A DNA stretch of 53,992 nt from Burkholderiales bacterium (GTDB taxonomy: Bacteria; Pseudomonadota; Gammaproteobacteria; Burkholderiales; Burkholderiaceae_D). The stretch covers positions 1 through 53,992 of the forward strand of contig JACPWS010000045.1 in NCBI GenBank assembly GCA_016196925.1, given 5' to 3'. Position 1 is the stretch's first letter, and the number at the start of each line of letters is the position of its first letter. The notes beneath the pieces are model-generated. The model did no database searches and was not told the DNA's origin. It saw only the letters and a program-made list of their open reading frames with translations. Below are positions 8,798 through 16,900 of the stretch, in pieces. A program made the translations under genes and the position numbers.

Positions 8798-9943
8798 TTA
8801 ATCGGCAAAATACCAATAGCCCTGATGCACCCAGTCGCATACGGCGCTGATGAATTGCGGCTGATGCAGGGCGCTGTGCAACAGGTCGATGTCGAGCACA
8901 TCATGGTCGCATAACGCCAGCACCGCAGCCCGGCAATCCGCGCCAAACGCATAACGTTCGCCGGCCACGTAGCACACGCCCTGCGCCAGCGTGGCATCCA
9001 GGTAAAAGCAGCGCAAGCCGCCGGTGCGCTGCAGCGGCTGTTGCTGCAGGCAGTCCAGCAAGTCAGCCTCGCTCAAGGGTTCGTCCAGCGCCTGCAGGTC
9101 GAGCGCGCATTTGGACTTGGACAGGAAGCTGCCGGCGAAATCGGCCACCAGTTGCTCGTCATCCAGCAGCGCCTGCATTTGCGCCCGGATGCGGGCGAAA
9201 TCGACAGCGCCTATCTGGCCCTGCTGCCTGTGCACAGGCCGTTGCGGGTCGCTGATCAGCTGGTTGCCGAGTTCACGATCGATCACGTAATCGGCCAGCC
9301 CGCTCAGCATGTCGCGCGCCGATTTGCTGCGGTAGCCGACCGAGAAACTCATCGCCGTTTCCAGCGTCACGCCGTCATGCGGAAAACCGGGCGGAATGTA
9401 CAGGATGTCGCCGGGCAGCAATTCGACATCGATAATGGCGTCAAACGGCTCGGTATGCAGCAAGGCCGCATGCGCGGCAAACTGCCGATGATGGCCCTGC
9501 GCGCCGACGCGCCAGCGGCGTCGCCCCGAGCCCTGGCAGATGAACACATCGTACAGATCGATATGCGGCCCGACCCCGCCGCCCGGGGTGGAATAGCTGA
9601 TCATCACATCGTCGAAGCGCCACTTGGGAAGAAACGCAAACGGCGGCACCAGTTGCGCCACGTCCGGCGACCAGTGGTCGACCGCCTGCACGATCAGGGT
9701 CCAATCGCGCTCGCCCATGCGCTCATACGAATCGAAAGGGCCGCTTTCCGCTTGCCACGCGCCATCCTGCCGGTACACCAGGCGCGATTCGACTTCTTCT
9801 TCGCAAGCCAGCCCGGCCAACTCATCCGGGCTGATCAGGTCGGCAAAATGCAGCAAGCCCTGGCGTATCACCAGCGGTCGCTGTTGCCAGTAATTTTGCA
9901 AAAAATCTTCGGGAGAAAAGGCGGCGGGATTTAATTTCAACAT
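8798..9943 (-). CDS. roxA: RoxA/YcfD-type ribosomal protein uL16 arginine hydroxylase
   Basis: JmjC-fold Fe(II)/2-oxoglutarate oxygenase of 381 residues. In the known family it hydroxylates an arginine of ribosomal protein L16. The cupin core shows HIDLYDVF (iron His and Asp), the GRRRWRVG strand and the distal iron His in PPGFPHDG, followed by the family's C-terminal winged region. The usual start is the ATG at 9943; an upstream TTG is less likely. It is a stand-alone gene and is unrelated in sequence to the three hydroxylases of the eCIS operon. Confidence 0.9.
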   Translation of the reverse strand: MLKLNPAAFSPEDFLQNYWQQRPLVIRQGLLHFADLISPDELAGLACEEEVESRLVYRQDGAWQAESGPFDSYERMGERDWTLIVQAVDHWSPDVAQLVPPFAFLPKWRFDDVMISYSTPGGGVGPHIDLYDVFICQGSGRRRWRVGAQGHHRQFAAHAALLHTEPFDAIIDVELLPGDILYIPPGFPHDGVTLETAMSFSVGYRSKSARDMLSGLADYVIDRELGNQLISDPQRPVHRQQGQIGAVDFARIRAQMQALLDDEQLVADFAGSFLSKSKCALDLQALDEPLSEADLLDCLQQQPLQRTGGLRCFYLDATLAQGVCYVAGERYAFGADCRAAVLALCDHDVLDIDLLHSALHQPQFISAVCDWVHQGYWYFAD

Positions 9944-10139
9944 GGCGGCACAGAGATAAATAAACAAACTATCTTGTACCAGCTAAGGCCGCGGCGCGCT
10001 ATCGACCAGATCAAGCAAAGTGCAGAAACCCACGCCGCACTTGTCTCCGGATCAATACAGCACTAGTATCGAGAGCAGCTTGCCGACTAGCGCAGCAAGA
10101 CTTTAAAAATAATGACGACCAAGAAAACGGAGACCACGC

Positions 10140-11822
10140 ATGGAAAAAATCTGGCTGAAAGCTTATCCCCCGGGCGTACCGGCAGAAATCGACGCTAACC
10201 AGTACCGCTCGCTGGTGCATCTGCAAGAAGAAGCGTTCAGCAAATACGCGGCGCGCCAAGCGTATAGCTCCATGGGCCAGACCCTCAGCTATCGCGAAGT
10301 CGATGCCTTGTCCGCCCGGTTGGCGGCCTGGCTGCAGCAGCGCGGCTTGGCCAAGGGCGCGCGGGTGGCGCTGATGATGCCGAACATCCTGCAATATCCG
10401 GTGGCCATCGCGGCCATCCTGCGCGCCGGTTACACCGTGGTCAACGTCAATCCGCTGTACACGCCGCGTGAACTGGAACATCAGCTGAACGATTCCGGCG
10501 CGGCCGCCATCATCATCCTGGAAAATTTCGCCACCACGCTGCAGCAAATCTTGCCCAAGACCGGCGTCCAGCATGTGATCGTCGCCAGCATGGGCGACTT
10601 GCTGGGCGGCTTCAAAGGCGCGCTGGTGAATTTCGTGGTGCGCAAGATCAAGAAAATGGTGCCGGCGTATAGCTTGCCGGGCGCGCTCAGCTTCCGGCAA
10701 GTCATGGCGCAAGCGGCCGGGCTGACGCTGGCGCCGGTAACACTGGGGCATGAAGATATCGCCTTCCTGCAATACACCGGCGGCACCACCGGCGTCTCGA
10801 AAGGCGCGGCCTTGTCGCACCGTAACCTGATCGCGAATATCCTGCAATGCGAAGCCTGGCTGCAACCGGCACTGAAAAAAGCGCCACAAGTCGAACAACT
10901 GAACATCGTGTGCGCGCTGCCGCTGTACCACATCTTCGCGCTGACCGCCTGCTGCCTGCTGGGCACGCGCACCGGCGCGATGAATATCCTGATCGCCAAT
11001 CCGCGCGATATCGGCGGCTTTATCAAAGAGCTGGGCAAACATAAATTCCATATGCTGCCGGCCGTGAACACCCTGTTCAACGGCTTGATGAACCATCCCG
11101 ACTTTAGCAAGCTGGATTTCTCCAGCCTGAAGGTCAGCATAGGCGGCGGCATGGCGGTGCAACAGGCGGTGGCCGACAAATGGATGAAGCTGACCGGCAA
11201 CCCCATCATCGAGGGCTACGGCTTGTCGGAAACCTCGCCCGGCGCCACCTTCAACCCGGCCGACGCCACCGCCTACTCGGGCGTGATCGGCGTGCCGCTG
11301 CCATCCACCGAGATCATCATCCTGGACGACGCCGGCCAGCCGGTAGCGCTGGGCCAGCCCGGCGAAATCGCGATCCGCGGCCCGCAAGTGATGGTCGGTT
11401 ACTGGAACCGGCCGGACGAAACGCGCGAGGTGATGACGGCTGACGGTTTTTTCAAATCGGGCGATATCGGCATCATGGATGAACGCGGCTACACCAAGAT
11501 CGTCGACCGCAAAAAGGACATGATCCTGGTGTCCGGTTTCAACGTGTATCCGAACGAAATCGAAGGCGTGGTCGCACTGCATCCCGGTGTGCTGGAATGC
11601 GCCTGCATAGGCGTGCCGGACACGAATTCGGGCGAAGCGGTGAAACTGTTCGTGGTGAAGAAAGACCCGGCGCTGACAGCCGATCAGCTGATGGAATATT
11701 GCAAGCAGCAATTCACCGCTTACAAGAAGCCGAAGTACATAGAATTCCGCAGCGAACTGCCGAAGACCAATGTCGGCAAGATTTTGCGGCGGGCCTTGCG
11801 CGATGAAAAGCAGGGAGCGTAA
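10140..11822 (+). CDS. fadD: Long-chain fatty acid-CoA ligase (FadD type)
   Basis: Acyl-adenylate-forming enzyme of 560 residues that activates fatty acids to acyl-CoA. It has the AMP-binding signature YTGGTTGVSKGAALSHRN, the GYGLSETSP motif, the SGDIG and DRKKDMILVSG hinge region and the C-terminal catalytic Lys motif (LPKTNVGKILRR). GGAG precedes the ATG. Length and motifs fit FadD closely. It is monocistronic, ending at a bidirectional terminator. Confidence 0.93.
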   Translation: MEKIWLKAYPPGVPAEIDANQYRSLVHLQEEAFSKYAARQAYSSMGQTLSYREVDALSARLAAWLQQRGLAKGARVALMMPNILQYPVAIAAILRAGYTVVNVNPLYTPRELEHQLNDSGAAAIIILENFATTLQQILPKTGVQHVIVASMGDLLGGFKGALVNFVVRKIKKMVPAYSLPGALSFRQVMAQAAGLTLAPVTLGHEDIAFLQYTGGTTGVSKGAALSHRNLIANILQCEAWLQPALKKAPQVEQLNIVCALPLYHIFALTACCLLGTRTGAMNILIANPRDIGGFIKELGKHKFHMLPAVNTLFNGLMNHPDFSKLDFSSLKVSIGGGMAVQQAVADKWMKLTGNPIIEGYGLSETSPGATFNPADATAYSGVIGVPLPSTEIIILDDAGQPVALGQPGEIAIRGPQVMVGYWNRPDETREVMTADGFFKSGDIGIMDERGYTKIVDRKKDMILVSGFNVYPNEIEGVVALHPGVLECACIGVPDTNSGEAVKLFVVKKDPALTADQLMEYCKQQFTAYKKPKYIEFRSELPKTNVGKILRRALRDEKQGA

Positions 11823-11837
11823 AGCGTACTTCCGCCC

Positions 11838-11872
11838 AAAAAAAAATCGCCTGAAATCAGGCGATTTTTTTT
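11838..11872. terminator. Bidirectional rho-independent terminator
   Basis: AAAAAAAATCGCCTGA, AA and TCAGGCGATTTTTTTT form a perfect stem with A and T runs. It serves fadD on the + strand and the DUF2249 gene on the - strand. Confidence 0.92.
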
Positions 11873-11892
11873 GCATGCAAACTAAACCGCCA

Positions 11893-12156
11893 TCACTCCC
11901 GCACCAGAAAATCGATCACGATTTCACCCGGGATGCGCGCCACGTAACTGATCTGGATTTGCGTACCGAAGTGGTTTTCTATCTGCGCCAGCAAGGGCAG
12001 CGGATCGTGGTCATTGCAAAAGCGCATGGTCTCGCCGGCTTGCAGCGCATCCAGCGCGCCGAAGATGGCGGCGTGGCGGAAGCGCTTGGCGATGCCGCGT
12101 GCATCAAAGGCATACACGCCGGCGGCGCTGACAGGGAGGGAACAATCGTGTGGCAT
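11893..12156 (-). CDS. DUF2249-domain protein, NO-reductase associated
   Basis: An 87-residue protein with the DUF2249 core: a dimerisable helix with LDALQAGETMRFCNDHDPLPLL and a final beta strand ending GEIVIDFLVRE. AAAGGAG stands in front of the ATG. It follows the quinol NO reductase gene by 79 bp on the same strand. DUF2249 proteins often accompany denitrification and NO-detoxification genes, but their biochemical role is not established. Co-transcription with norB is likely. Confidence 0.82.
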   Translation of the reverse strand: MPHDCSLPVSAAGVYAFDARGIAKRFRHAAIFGALDALQAGETMRFCNDHDPLPLLAQIENHFGTQIQISYVARIPGEIVIDFLVRE

Positions 12157-12235
12157 GGTGAAACTCCTTTTTGAGATATAACAGCCGACAGCGCGCCGCC
12201 GGCTGTGATGCTTACTTACTATTGGTCAGATTCGT

Positions 12236-14512
12236 TTAAATTTTTCCGGCATTGCTGCCGACTGCGGTAGCCGGCTGACGCTGGCCGCGGGCCAGCAGGC
12301 GCAGCGCAAAACAAGCCAGGAATAGCACACCGAGCGCGAACACAATGTCACCCGGCACCCGCAGCCACACCAGATTTTCCATCACTTTCGAATGGACGAT
12401 TTCCGGCGAACGCGCAAACCACATGCCCTGGCTGATGCTGGCACTGGCCTGGTAAATCCCGGCCGGCACCAGCGACATGAAGACCATCATCGCCAACCCG
12501 ATATTCGTGCACCAGAACATGGGCTTCAGCAATTTATCCGACCAGGCGGCGCGCTCGGACAAGCCGCGCAGGCAGAACAGCAGCAGACCTATGCCCAGCA
12601 TGCCGTACACGCCGAACAGCGCGGCATGGCCGTGCCCTGCGGTCATGTTCAAGCCTTGCATGTAGTACAGCGCGAGCGGGGTATTGATGGAAAAGCCGAG
12701 CAAGCCTGCGCCCACCACATTCCAGAAACCGACCGCGATAAAGCACAGGATGGACCACTGGTAAGCCTGCACCCAGGGCGCCGCCTTGGAGCGTTGGTAA
12801 TTGCGATACGCTTCCACCCCTATCATCGCCAGCGGCACGACTTCCAGCGCCGAGAACATGGCGCCGATCGCGATCACGAAGGTCGGGGTGCCGGTAAAGT
12901 ACAGGTGATGCAGGGTGCCCAGGATGCCGCCGAACAGGAACACGATGGTTTCCAGCACGATCGCGCTATTCGCAGTGGCGGCGCGGATCAGGCCGAGACG
13001 GGTGAACAGCAAGGCGATCACGGCGGTGGCGAACACTTCAAAGAAACCTTCCACCCACAAGTGCACCAGCCACCAGCGCCAGTACTCGATCATAGCGTAA
13101 TGGGTATGCGGACCCCAGGTCAGCGAAGTCGCATAGAAGGCGCCGATGCAAGTGGCGGCCAGGAACACCATGGCGATCAGGCCGCGACTTTCCGACGGCT
13201 TTTTCAGGGCTGGCAATAAGCCGCGCCCCAACAGCGTGACCCAGAACAGCAAGCCGACGAACAACAGGATTTGCCAAACGCGTCCCATGCTGGTGAATTC
13301 CAGGCCCTGGTTCCCGATCCAGAAGCTGAAGCTATTGCCCAGGTGCTGCAAGGAACCTAGCCAGCCAAACGCGGTGGAACCGACCACGATCAACAGCAAG
13401 GCATAGAACAACAGGTTCACGCCGAGTTTCTGGTATTTCGGTTCATGTCCGGAAATCGCCGGCGCGATATACAGGCCGGTGGCCAGCCAGGCGGTGGCGA
13501 TCCACAATACCGCGAATTGGGTGTGGATGGTGCGGCTGACGGTGAACGGCAAAATCTGCGCCAGCGGGAAGCCGAAGAAGCTATGGCCCTCCACCGCATA
13601 GTGGGCAGTAATCACGCCCATGCCGACTTGCGCCAGGATCAGGCCTATCACCACATAGAAATACTTTTTGGTGGCCAGCATGGAGGGCGTAGGCTTCAGG
13701 CTGAACAGCGGATCGGCTTTCGGCGGCTGCGGATCTTCCTCTTCCTTGGCTGCAGAATGATAGAAAACCATGCCGGCGATGGCGGCGATCATCAGGATCA
13801 CGCTGGCGATCGACCAGATGCCGGCGCCCACCGTTGGCGTGTTGTTCACCAGCGGCTCATGCGGCCAGTTGCTGGTATAGCTGAGATCAGTGGCGCCCGG
13901 CCGGTCGGTGGCGGCGGACCAGGCCGACCAGAACAGGAAAGCCGGCAGAGCTTGCAAATCAGCCTGCTCCGGCAGCGAGCCGGCGTTCATCGCATATTGC
14001 TCGCGCAGCTTATCCAGCGCGGCATCGTCGCCGAACAGACTCATGTAATGTTGCGCGACTTGCCGTACTGCGACCGCGCGTTGCGGCGACAGCGTGATGC
14101 GGTCGGACTTGGCGTCATAAGTGTTGCGCCGCATCTCCGTCTTCAACCTGGCATTCAACTCGGCTTGCTGGCCTACGCTCAGCTGCTCGTAGGCCTGGCC
14201 GAAATCCTGCTGGGCCCAGGCTTCGCGCAAGGCCAGCGCTTCGCGGTGCAGCCAGTCGGCCGACCAGTCCGGCGCCACATAACTGCCGTGGCCCCACACC
14301 GAGCCGAGTTGCTGGCCGCCGGCGGACAGCCAGGCTTCCTGCCCGCGTTGCACCTGCCCTTCGGAAAACAGCACATCGCCCTTGGTGCTGAGAATTTGTT
14401 TGGGAATCGGCGGCGCAGTCAGGTAAATCTCGCTACCGACCCACCCCAGGACGGAGAAAGACAGTACACAGATAACCGCGAGCCAGGTCCAGAGTTTGCG
14501 CGTAGCGTGCAT
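12236..14512 (-). CDS. norB: Quinol-dependent nitric oxide reductase (qNOR)
   Basis: Inner-membrane enzyme of 758 residues that reduces NO to N2O with electrons from quinol. The long N-terminal segment between the first membrane helix and the catalytic helices (about 35-220, with GQVQRGQEAWLSAGGQQLGS) marks the single-subunit quinol type, in which it replaces NorC. The core has about a dozen helices with the metal-binding histidines in TIHTQFAVLW, WWLVHLWVEG and TLHHLYFTG. I place the start at 14512 (AGGA upstream); an ATG 14 codons earlier is possible. NsrR-like operators lie directly upstream, opposite the nsrR gene. Confidence 0.93.
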   Translation of the reverse strand: MHATRKLWTWLAVICVLSFSVLGWVGSEIYLTAPPIPKQILSTKGDVLFSEGQVQRGQEAWLSAGGQQLGSVWGHGSYVAPDWSADWLHREALALREAWAQQDFGQAYEQLSVGQQAELNARLKTEMRRNTYDAKSDRITLSPQRAVAVRQVAQHYMSLFGDDAALDKLREQYAMNAGSLPEQADLQALPAFLFWSAWSAATDRPGATDLSYTSNWPHEPLVNNTPTVGAGIWSIASVILMIAAIAGMVFYHSAAKEEEDPQPPKADPLFSLKPTPSMLATKKYFYVVIGLILAQVGMGVITAHYAVEGHSFFGFPLAQILPFTVSRTIHTQFAVLWIATAWLATGLYIAPAISGHEPKYQKLGVNLLFYALLLIVVGSTAFGWLGSLQHLGNSFSFWIGNQGLEFTSMGRVWQILLFVGLLFWVTLLGRGLLPALKKPSESRGLIAMVFLAATCIGAFYATSLTWGPHTHYAMIEYWRWWLVHLWVEGFFEVFATAVIALLFTRLGLIRAATANSAIVLETIVFLFGGILGTLHHLYFTGTPTFVIAIGAMFSALEVVPLAMIGVEAYRNYQRSKAAPWVQAYQWSILCFIAVGFWNVVGAGLLGFSINTPLALYYMQGLNMTAGHGHAALFGVYGMLGIGLLLFCLRGLSERAAWSDKLLKPMFWCTNIGLAMMVFMSLVPAGIYQASASISQGMWFARSPEIVHSKVMENLVWLRVPGDIVFALGVLFLACFALRLLARGQRQPATAVGSNAGKI

Positions 14513-14574
14513 GGCATGGTTCCTTAATGTTGAGAGAAATGCAAACAGGCGCATGGCTGACAGCAGCGCCGTTA

Positions 14575-14624
14575 AAGATGCATTCTATCCACATCAATTA
14601 TAAGATGCAAGCAATATACATGTT
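14575..14624. promoter_or_regulatory. Two NsrR-like operators in the norB-nsrR intergenic region
   Basis: Two copies of the AAGATGCA half-element, each followed by a weaker inverted half, stand at 14575-14597 and 14602-14624. Against the known NsrR consensus (AAGATG-N11-CATCTT) they match about 16 and 18 of 23 positions by hand count. A further half-site, ATACATCTT, is at 14659-14667. The location upstream of an NO reductase gene and beside nsrR fits NO-responsive repression. Confidence 0.75.
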
Positions 14625-14748
14625 TAAAAAATTGAGCAGGCCATGAAATTGCCTTAACATACATCTTGAGTACTTGATTAATGCACCGATATGCATCGAT
14701 GAAAACTGCAAAGACGTTTGCAGATGCATAGCTGAACTGGAAATAGCA

Positions 14749-15213
14749 ATGAGACTGACCGCCTACACCGATTACACTTTGCGTACGCTGATTTATCTGG
14801 CGTGCAACCGGGACAGTCTGGCCACCATCCAGGACATCGCCGAGTTGCACGGCGTTTCTAAAAATCACCTGATGAAGGTCGTGCATCAACTCGGCATGTC
14901 GGGCATGGTGGAGACCGTGCGCGGACGCAATGGCGGCCTCAGGCTGAAACGCGAACCGGGCGAGATCAATATCGGCCAGGTGGTGCGCGCCACCGAGACC
15001 GATTTCGACATGGCGGAATGCTTTAACCGCGAAACCAATACCTGCGTCTACGCGCCCGCCTGCATGTTGAAATCGGTGTTGAACACCGCCACCAAAGCCT
15101 ATCTGGCGACGCTCGACGGCGTCACGCTGGAAGACTTGATTAAAAAAGACGGCAAAGCCCAAAAAACCGGCGGCGCGGCCCTGGGCGGCGTGCCCATCGT
15201 GAAAGCAAAGTGA
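14749..15213 (+). CDS. nsrR: NsrR-type Rrf2-family nitrite/NO-responsive repressor
   Basis: A 154-residue Rrf2 regulator. The N-terminus MRLTAYTDYTLRTLIYLA and the winged HTH (DIAELHGVSKNHLMKVVHQL, then GRNGGLRL) are typical. Three cysteines in the C..NRETNTC..APAC arrangement (about residues 92-103) are the Fe-S ligands of NsrR, whose cluster reacts with NO. The start is the ATG at 14749; longer starts would add a non-family extension. It is divergent from the NO reductase gene, with NsrR-like operators between. Confidence 0.92.
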   Translation: MRLTAYTDYTLRTLIYLACNRDSLATIQDIAELHGVSKNHLMKVVHQLGMSGMVETVRGRNGGLRLKREPGEINIGQVVRATETDFDMAECFNRETNTCVYAPACMLKSVLNTATKAYLATLDGVTLEDLIKKDGKAQKTGGAALGGVPIVKAK

Positions 15214-15226
15214 CGCTTGTTTTCGC

Positions 15227-15796
15227 CTAACTCAACAGCGGCAAGACCAGCGCCGAACACAGCAATACCCAGACCATGCCGCCGACAGAAAACGCCTGAT
15301 AACTGAGCGACTGCGCTTCAAACGGATCGTCCAAGCTGAGCAAGACGTAGCTGCCGTGATATAGGAGGCTCGCGGCGACCAGCAAACCCAGCACCACCAG
15401 CGACGTCATCAGCCAGATATCGTCCAACACCAGCGCCAGACTGGACAGGCACATAGGCACCGCGACGATGGCGGCCAGCAGATAGCTGTCCCTGAAGTCG
15501 ACGGTTCTGCCATGCCCGGCCGCCAGCTTCCTGATCAGCCAGCCCATCAAGGGCACCGTCAGCATTTCCGCGATCAGAAACGTGAGCGCAACTGCCAGCC
15601 AGCGGAAATGCTCCGCATGCATGAGCAGGGTCGGGGAGTGACGGCTTTCTACATACAACAAGGTAACGGGGGCGATCAACGAAAAAGGCAAGACCAGCAG
15701 CAGGAAAGTCTTGAATACCGATGGATGCACCGTCACCACCGTATCCCAGCCGCCACGAAATGAGAACGGCATTTTTGTGTAATTCAGCAGACCCAT
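15227..15796 (-). CDS. Yip1-family integral membrane protein
   Basis: A 189-residue protein with about five hydrophobic helices (around 28-50, 66-90, 105-125, 128-148 and 170-188). The Phe/Val-rich start with VHPSVFKTFLLLVLPFSLIAP and the overall layout resemble bacterial YIP1-domain (formerly DUF1282) proteins. Function unknown. It converges on nsrR, with 13 bp between the stop codons. Confidence 0.72.
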   Translation of the reverse strand: MGLLNYTKMPFSFRGGWDTVVTVHPSVFKTFLLLVLPFSLIAPVTLLYVESRHSPTLLMHAEHFRWLAVALTFLIAEMLTVPLMGWLIRKLAAGHGRTVDFRDSYLLAAIVAVPMCLSSLALVLDDIWLMTSLVVLGLLVAASLLYHGSYVLLSLDDPFEAQSLSYQAFSVGGMVWVLLCSALVLPLLS

Positions 15797-16134
15797 GCTC
15801 CGGCTCCTTAATAAGTACGACGGTATAAATCAGGACTAGCGCCTGACGCTGATTGCTACAACATCGCAAGCATACGGCAGCTGCATGCATTGCAGCACTT
15901 TTAATATTGCAAACATTTACATCATAATATGATATATATGCCTGCTGTCAAGATTTCATGCCAGACGTTTATTGTGCGCTGCAATGCGGCCGCGAGCTCG
16001 CGGCGACCGGGCATGCAGCCTTTCCAGCGGGCAGCGCAGCAAAAAATCGACAATAAAATATTTGTCAAGACTGTGTAAATCAGGGAATATATAAACCGTC
16101 AGTTCCACTGCTGCAATTTCCTTTGGGAGTCATC
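15797..16134. other. 338-bp divergent intergenic region
   Basis: It separates the divergent Yip1-like and CBS genes. It contains an AT-rich stretch with the palindrome ATCATAATATGAT (about 15922-15934) and a GC-rich inverted segment around 15990-16005 (GCCGCGAGCTCGCGGC). No gene is seen; promoters for both flanking genes are expected here. Confidence 0.45.
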
Positions 16135-16575
16135 ATGCAAACTGTCGCACACATACTTCGTTCCAAACCAGACCAGACTGTGTACCGCATTGCGCCCACG
16201 GCGCCTTTGCTGGATGCGCTCAAGATGCTGGCAGACAAAAGCCTGGGCGCCTTACTGGTGATGCAGGGCGAGCAGATCGCCGGCATACTCAGCGAACGCG
16301 ATTACACCCGTAAAGTCGAATTGCTGGGCCGCTCGGCGCGCGACACCCTGGTGAAAGACATCATGACCGCCACCGTCATCTGCATCGGCCCCGAGCACAG
16401 CAACGAGCAATGCATGGCATTGATGACCGAGCACCGCCTGCGCCACCTGCCGGTGATCGAGGATGGCAAGCTGATCGGCCTGATTTCTATCGGCGACCTA
16501 GTGAAAGACATCATCTCCGAACAACAATTCACCATCCAGCAACTGGAACATTACATCTACGGCATACGCGCCTGA
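16135..16575 (+). CDS. CBS-domain pair protein
   Basis: A 146-residue stand-alone pair of CBS domains (about 10-66 and 78-134). The CBS pattern appears twice: PTAPLLDALKMLADKSLGALLV with ILSERDY, then RLRHLPVIEDGKLIGLISIGDL. Such proteins bind adenosyl nucleotides and usually act as regulators. GGGAG precedes the ATG at 16135; a TTG four codons earlier is disfavoured. The partner is unknown. It is the last chromosomal-type gene before the cargo genes. Confidence 0.88.
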   Translation: MQTVAHILRSKPDQTVYRIAPTAPLLDALKMLADKSLGALLVMQGEQIAGILSERDYTRKVELLGRSARDTLVKDIMTATVICIGPEHSNEQCMALMTEHRLRHLPVIEDGKLIGLISIGDLVKDIISEQQFTIQQLEHYIYGIRA

Positions 16576-16900
16576 AGCGCCGCCTTGACTGGCAGTCCCG
16601 GCCCAAACCGCCGGGCCGGCTTCAGCCGCGCCGCGCGTGCGCCGTGCCGCCGGCGCCCCGACCGTTCGTCGCCATCGAATTTGCCGCCTATCTCAAAAGC
16701 AAGCTAGCAATATCGATAGTTGCCAATCCGTATATTGCGCTTAAAAATCAGACCGGGATCGCGATCGGTTAACAAGCGAAAAATCCGATCGTGCAATGCC
16801 CCTGGTTCCACGGCAAGCGCGGCTTGAAAAGACAAAATTAGCATCCTCTTCGCTGCGATCGCCATCAACCATCCCGGAGTTCTTCTGCGGAATAATCGCC
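16576..16900. other. 325-bp promoter region of the first cargo gene
   Basis: This stretch holds the las-type box at 16704-16719 and an AT-rich segment (TATATTGCGCTTAAAAAT, 16731-16748) that could supply a -10 element. An open frame upstream of 16901 adds 35 residues with no counterpart in the second cargo protein, so I treat it as leader. No other gene is seen. Confidence 0.6.
16704..16719. promoter_or_regulatory. las/lux-type box upstream of the first cargo gene
   Basis: Read on the - strand the site is CTATCGATATTGCTAG. It matches the luxI-promoter box of this window (CTATCTAATTTGCTAG) at 13 of 16 positions, and at 17 of 21 with the flanking AAC and TT. It lies 182 bp before the ATG at 16901. 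A T/A-rich segment at the distance expected for a -10 element follows at about 16741-16746. LuxR binding is inferred. Confidence 0.6.
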
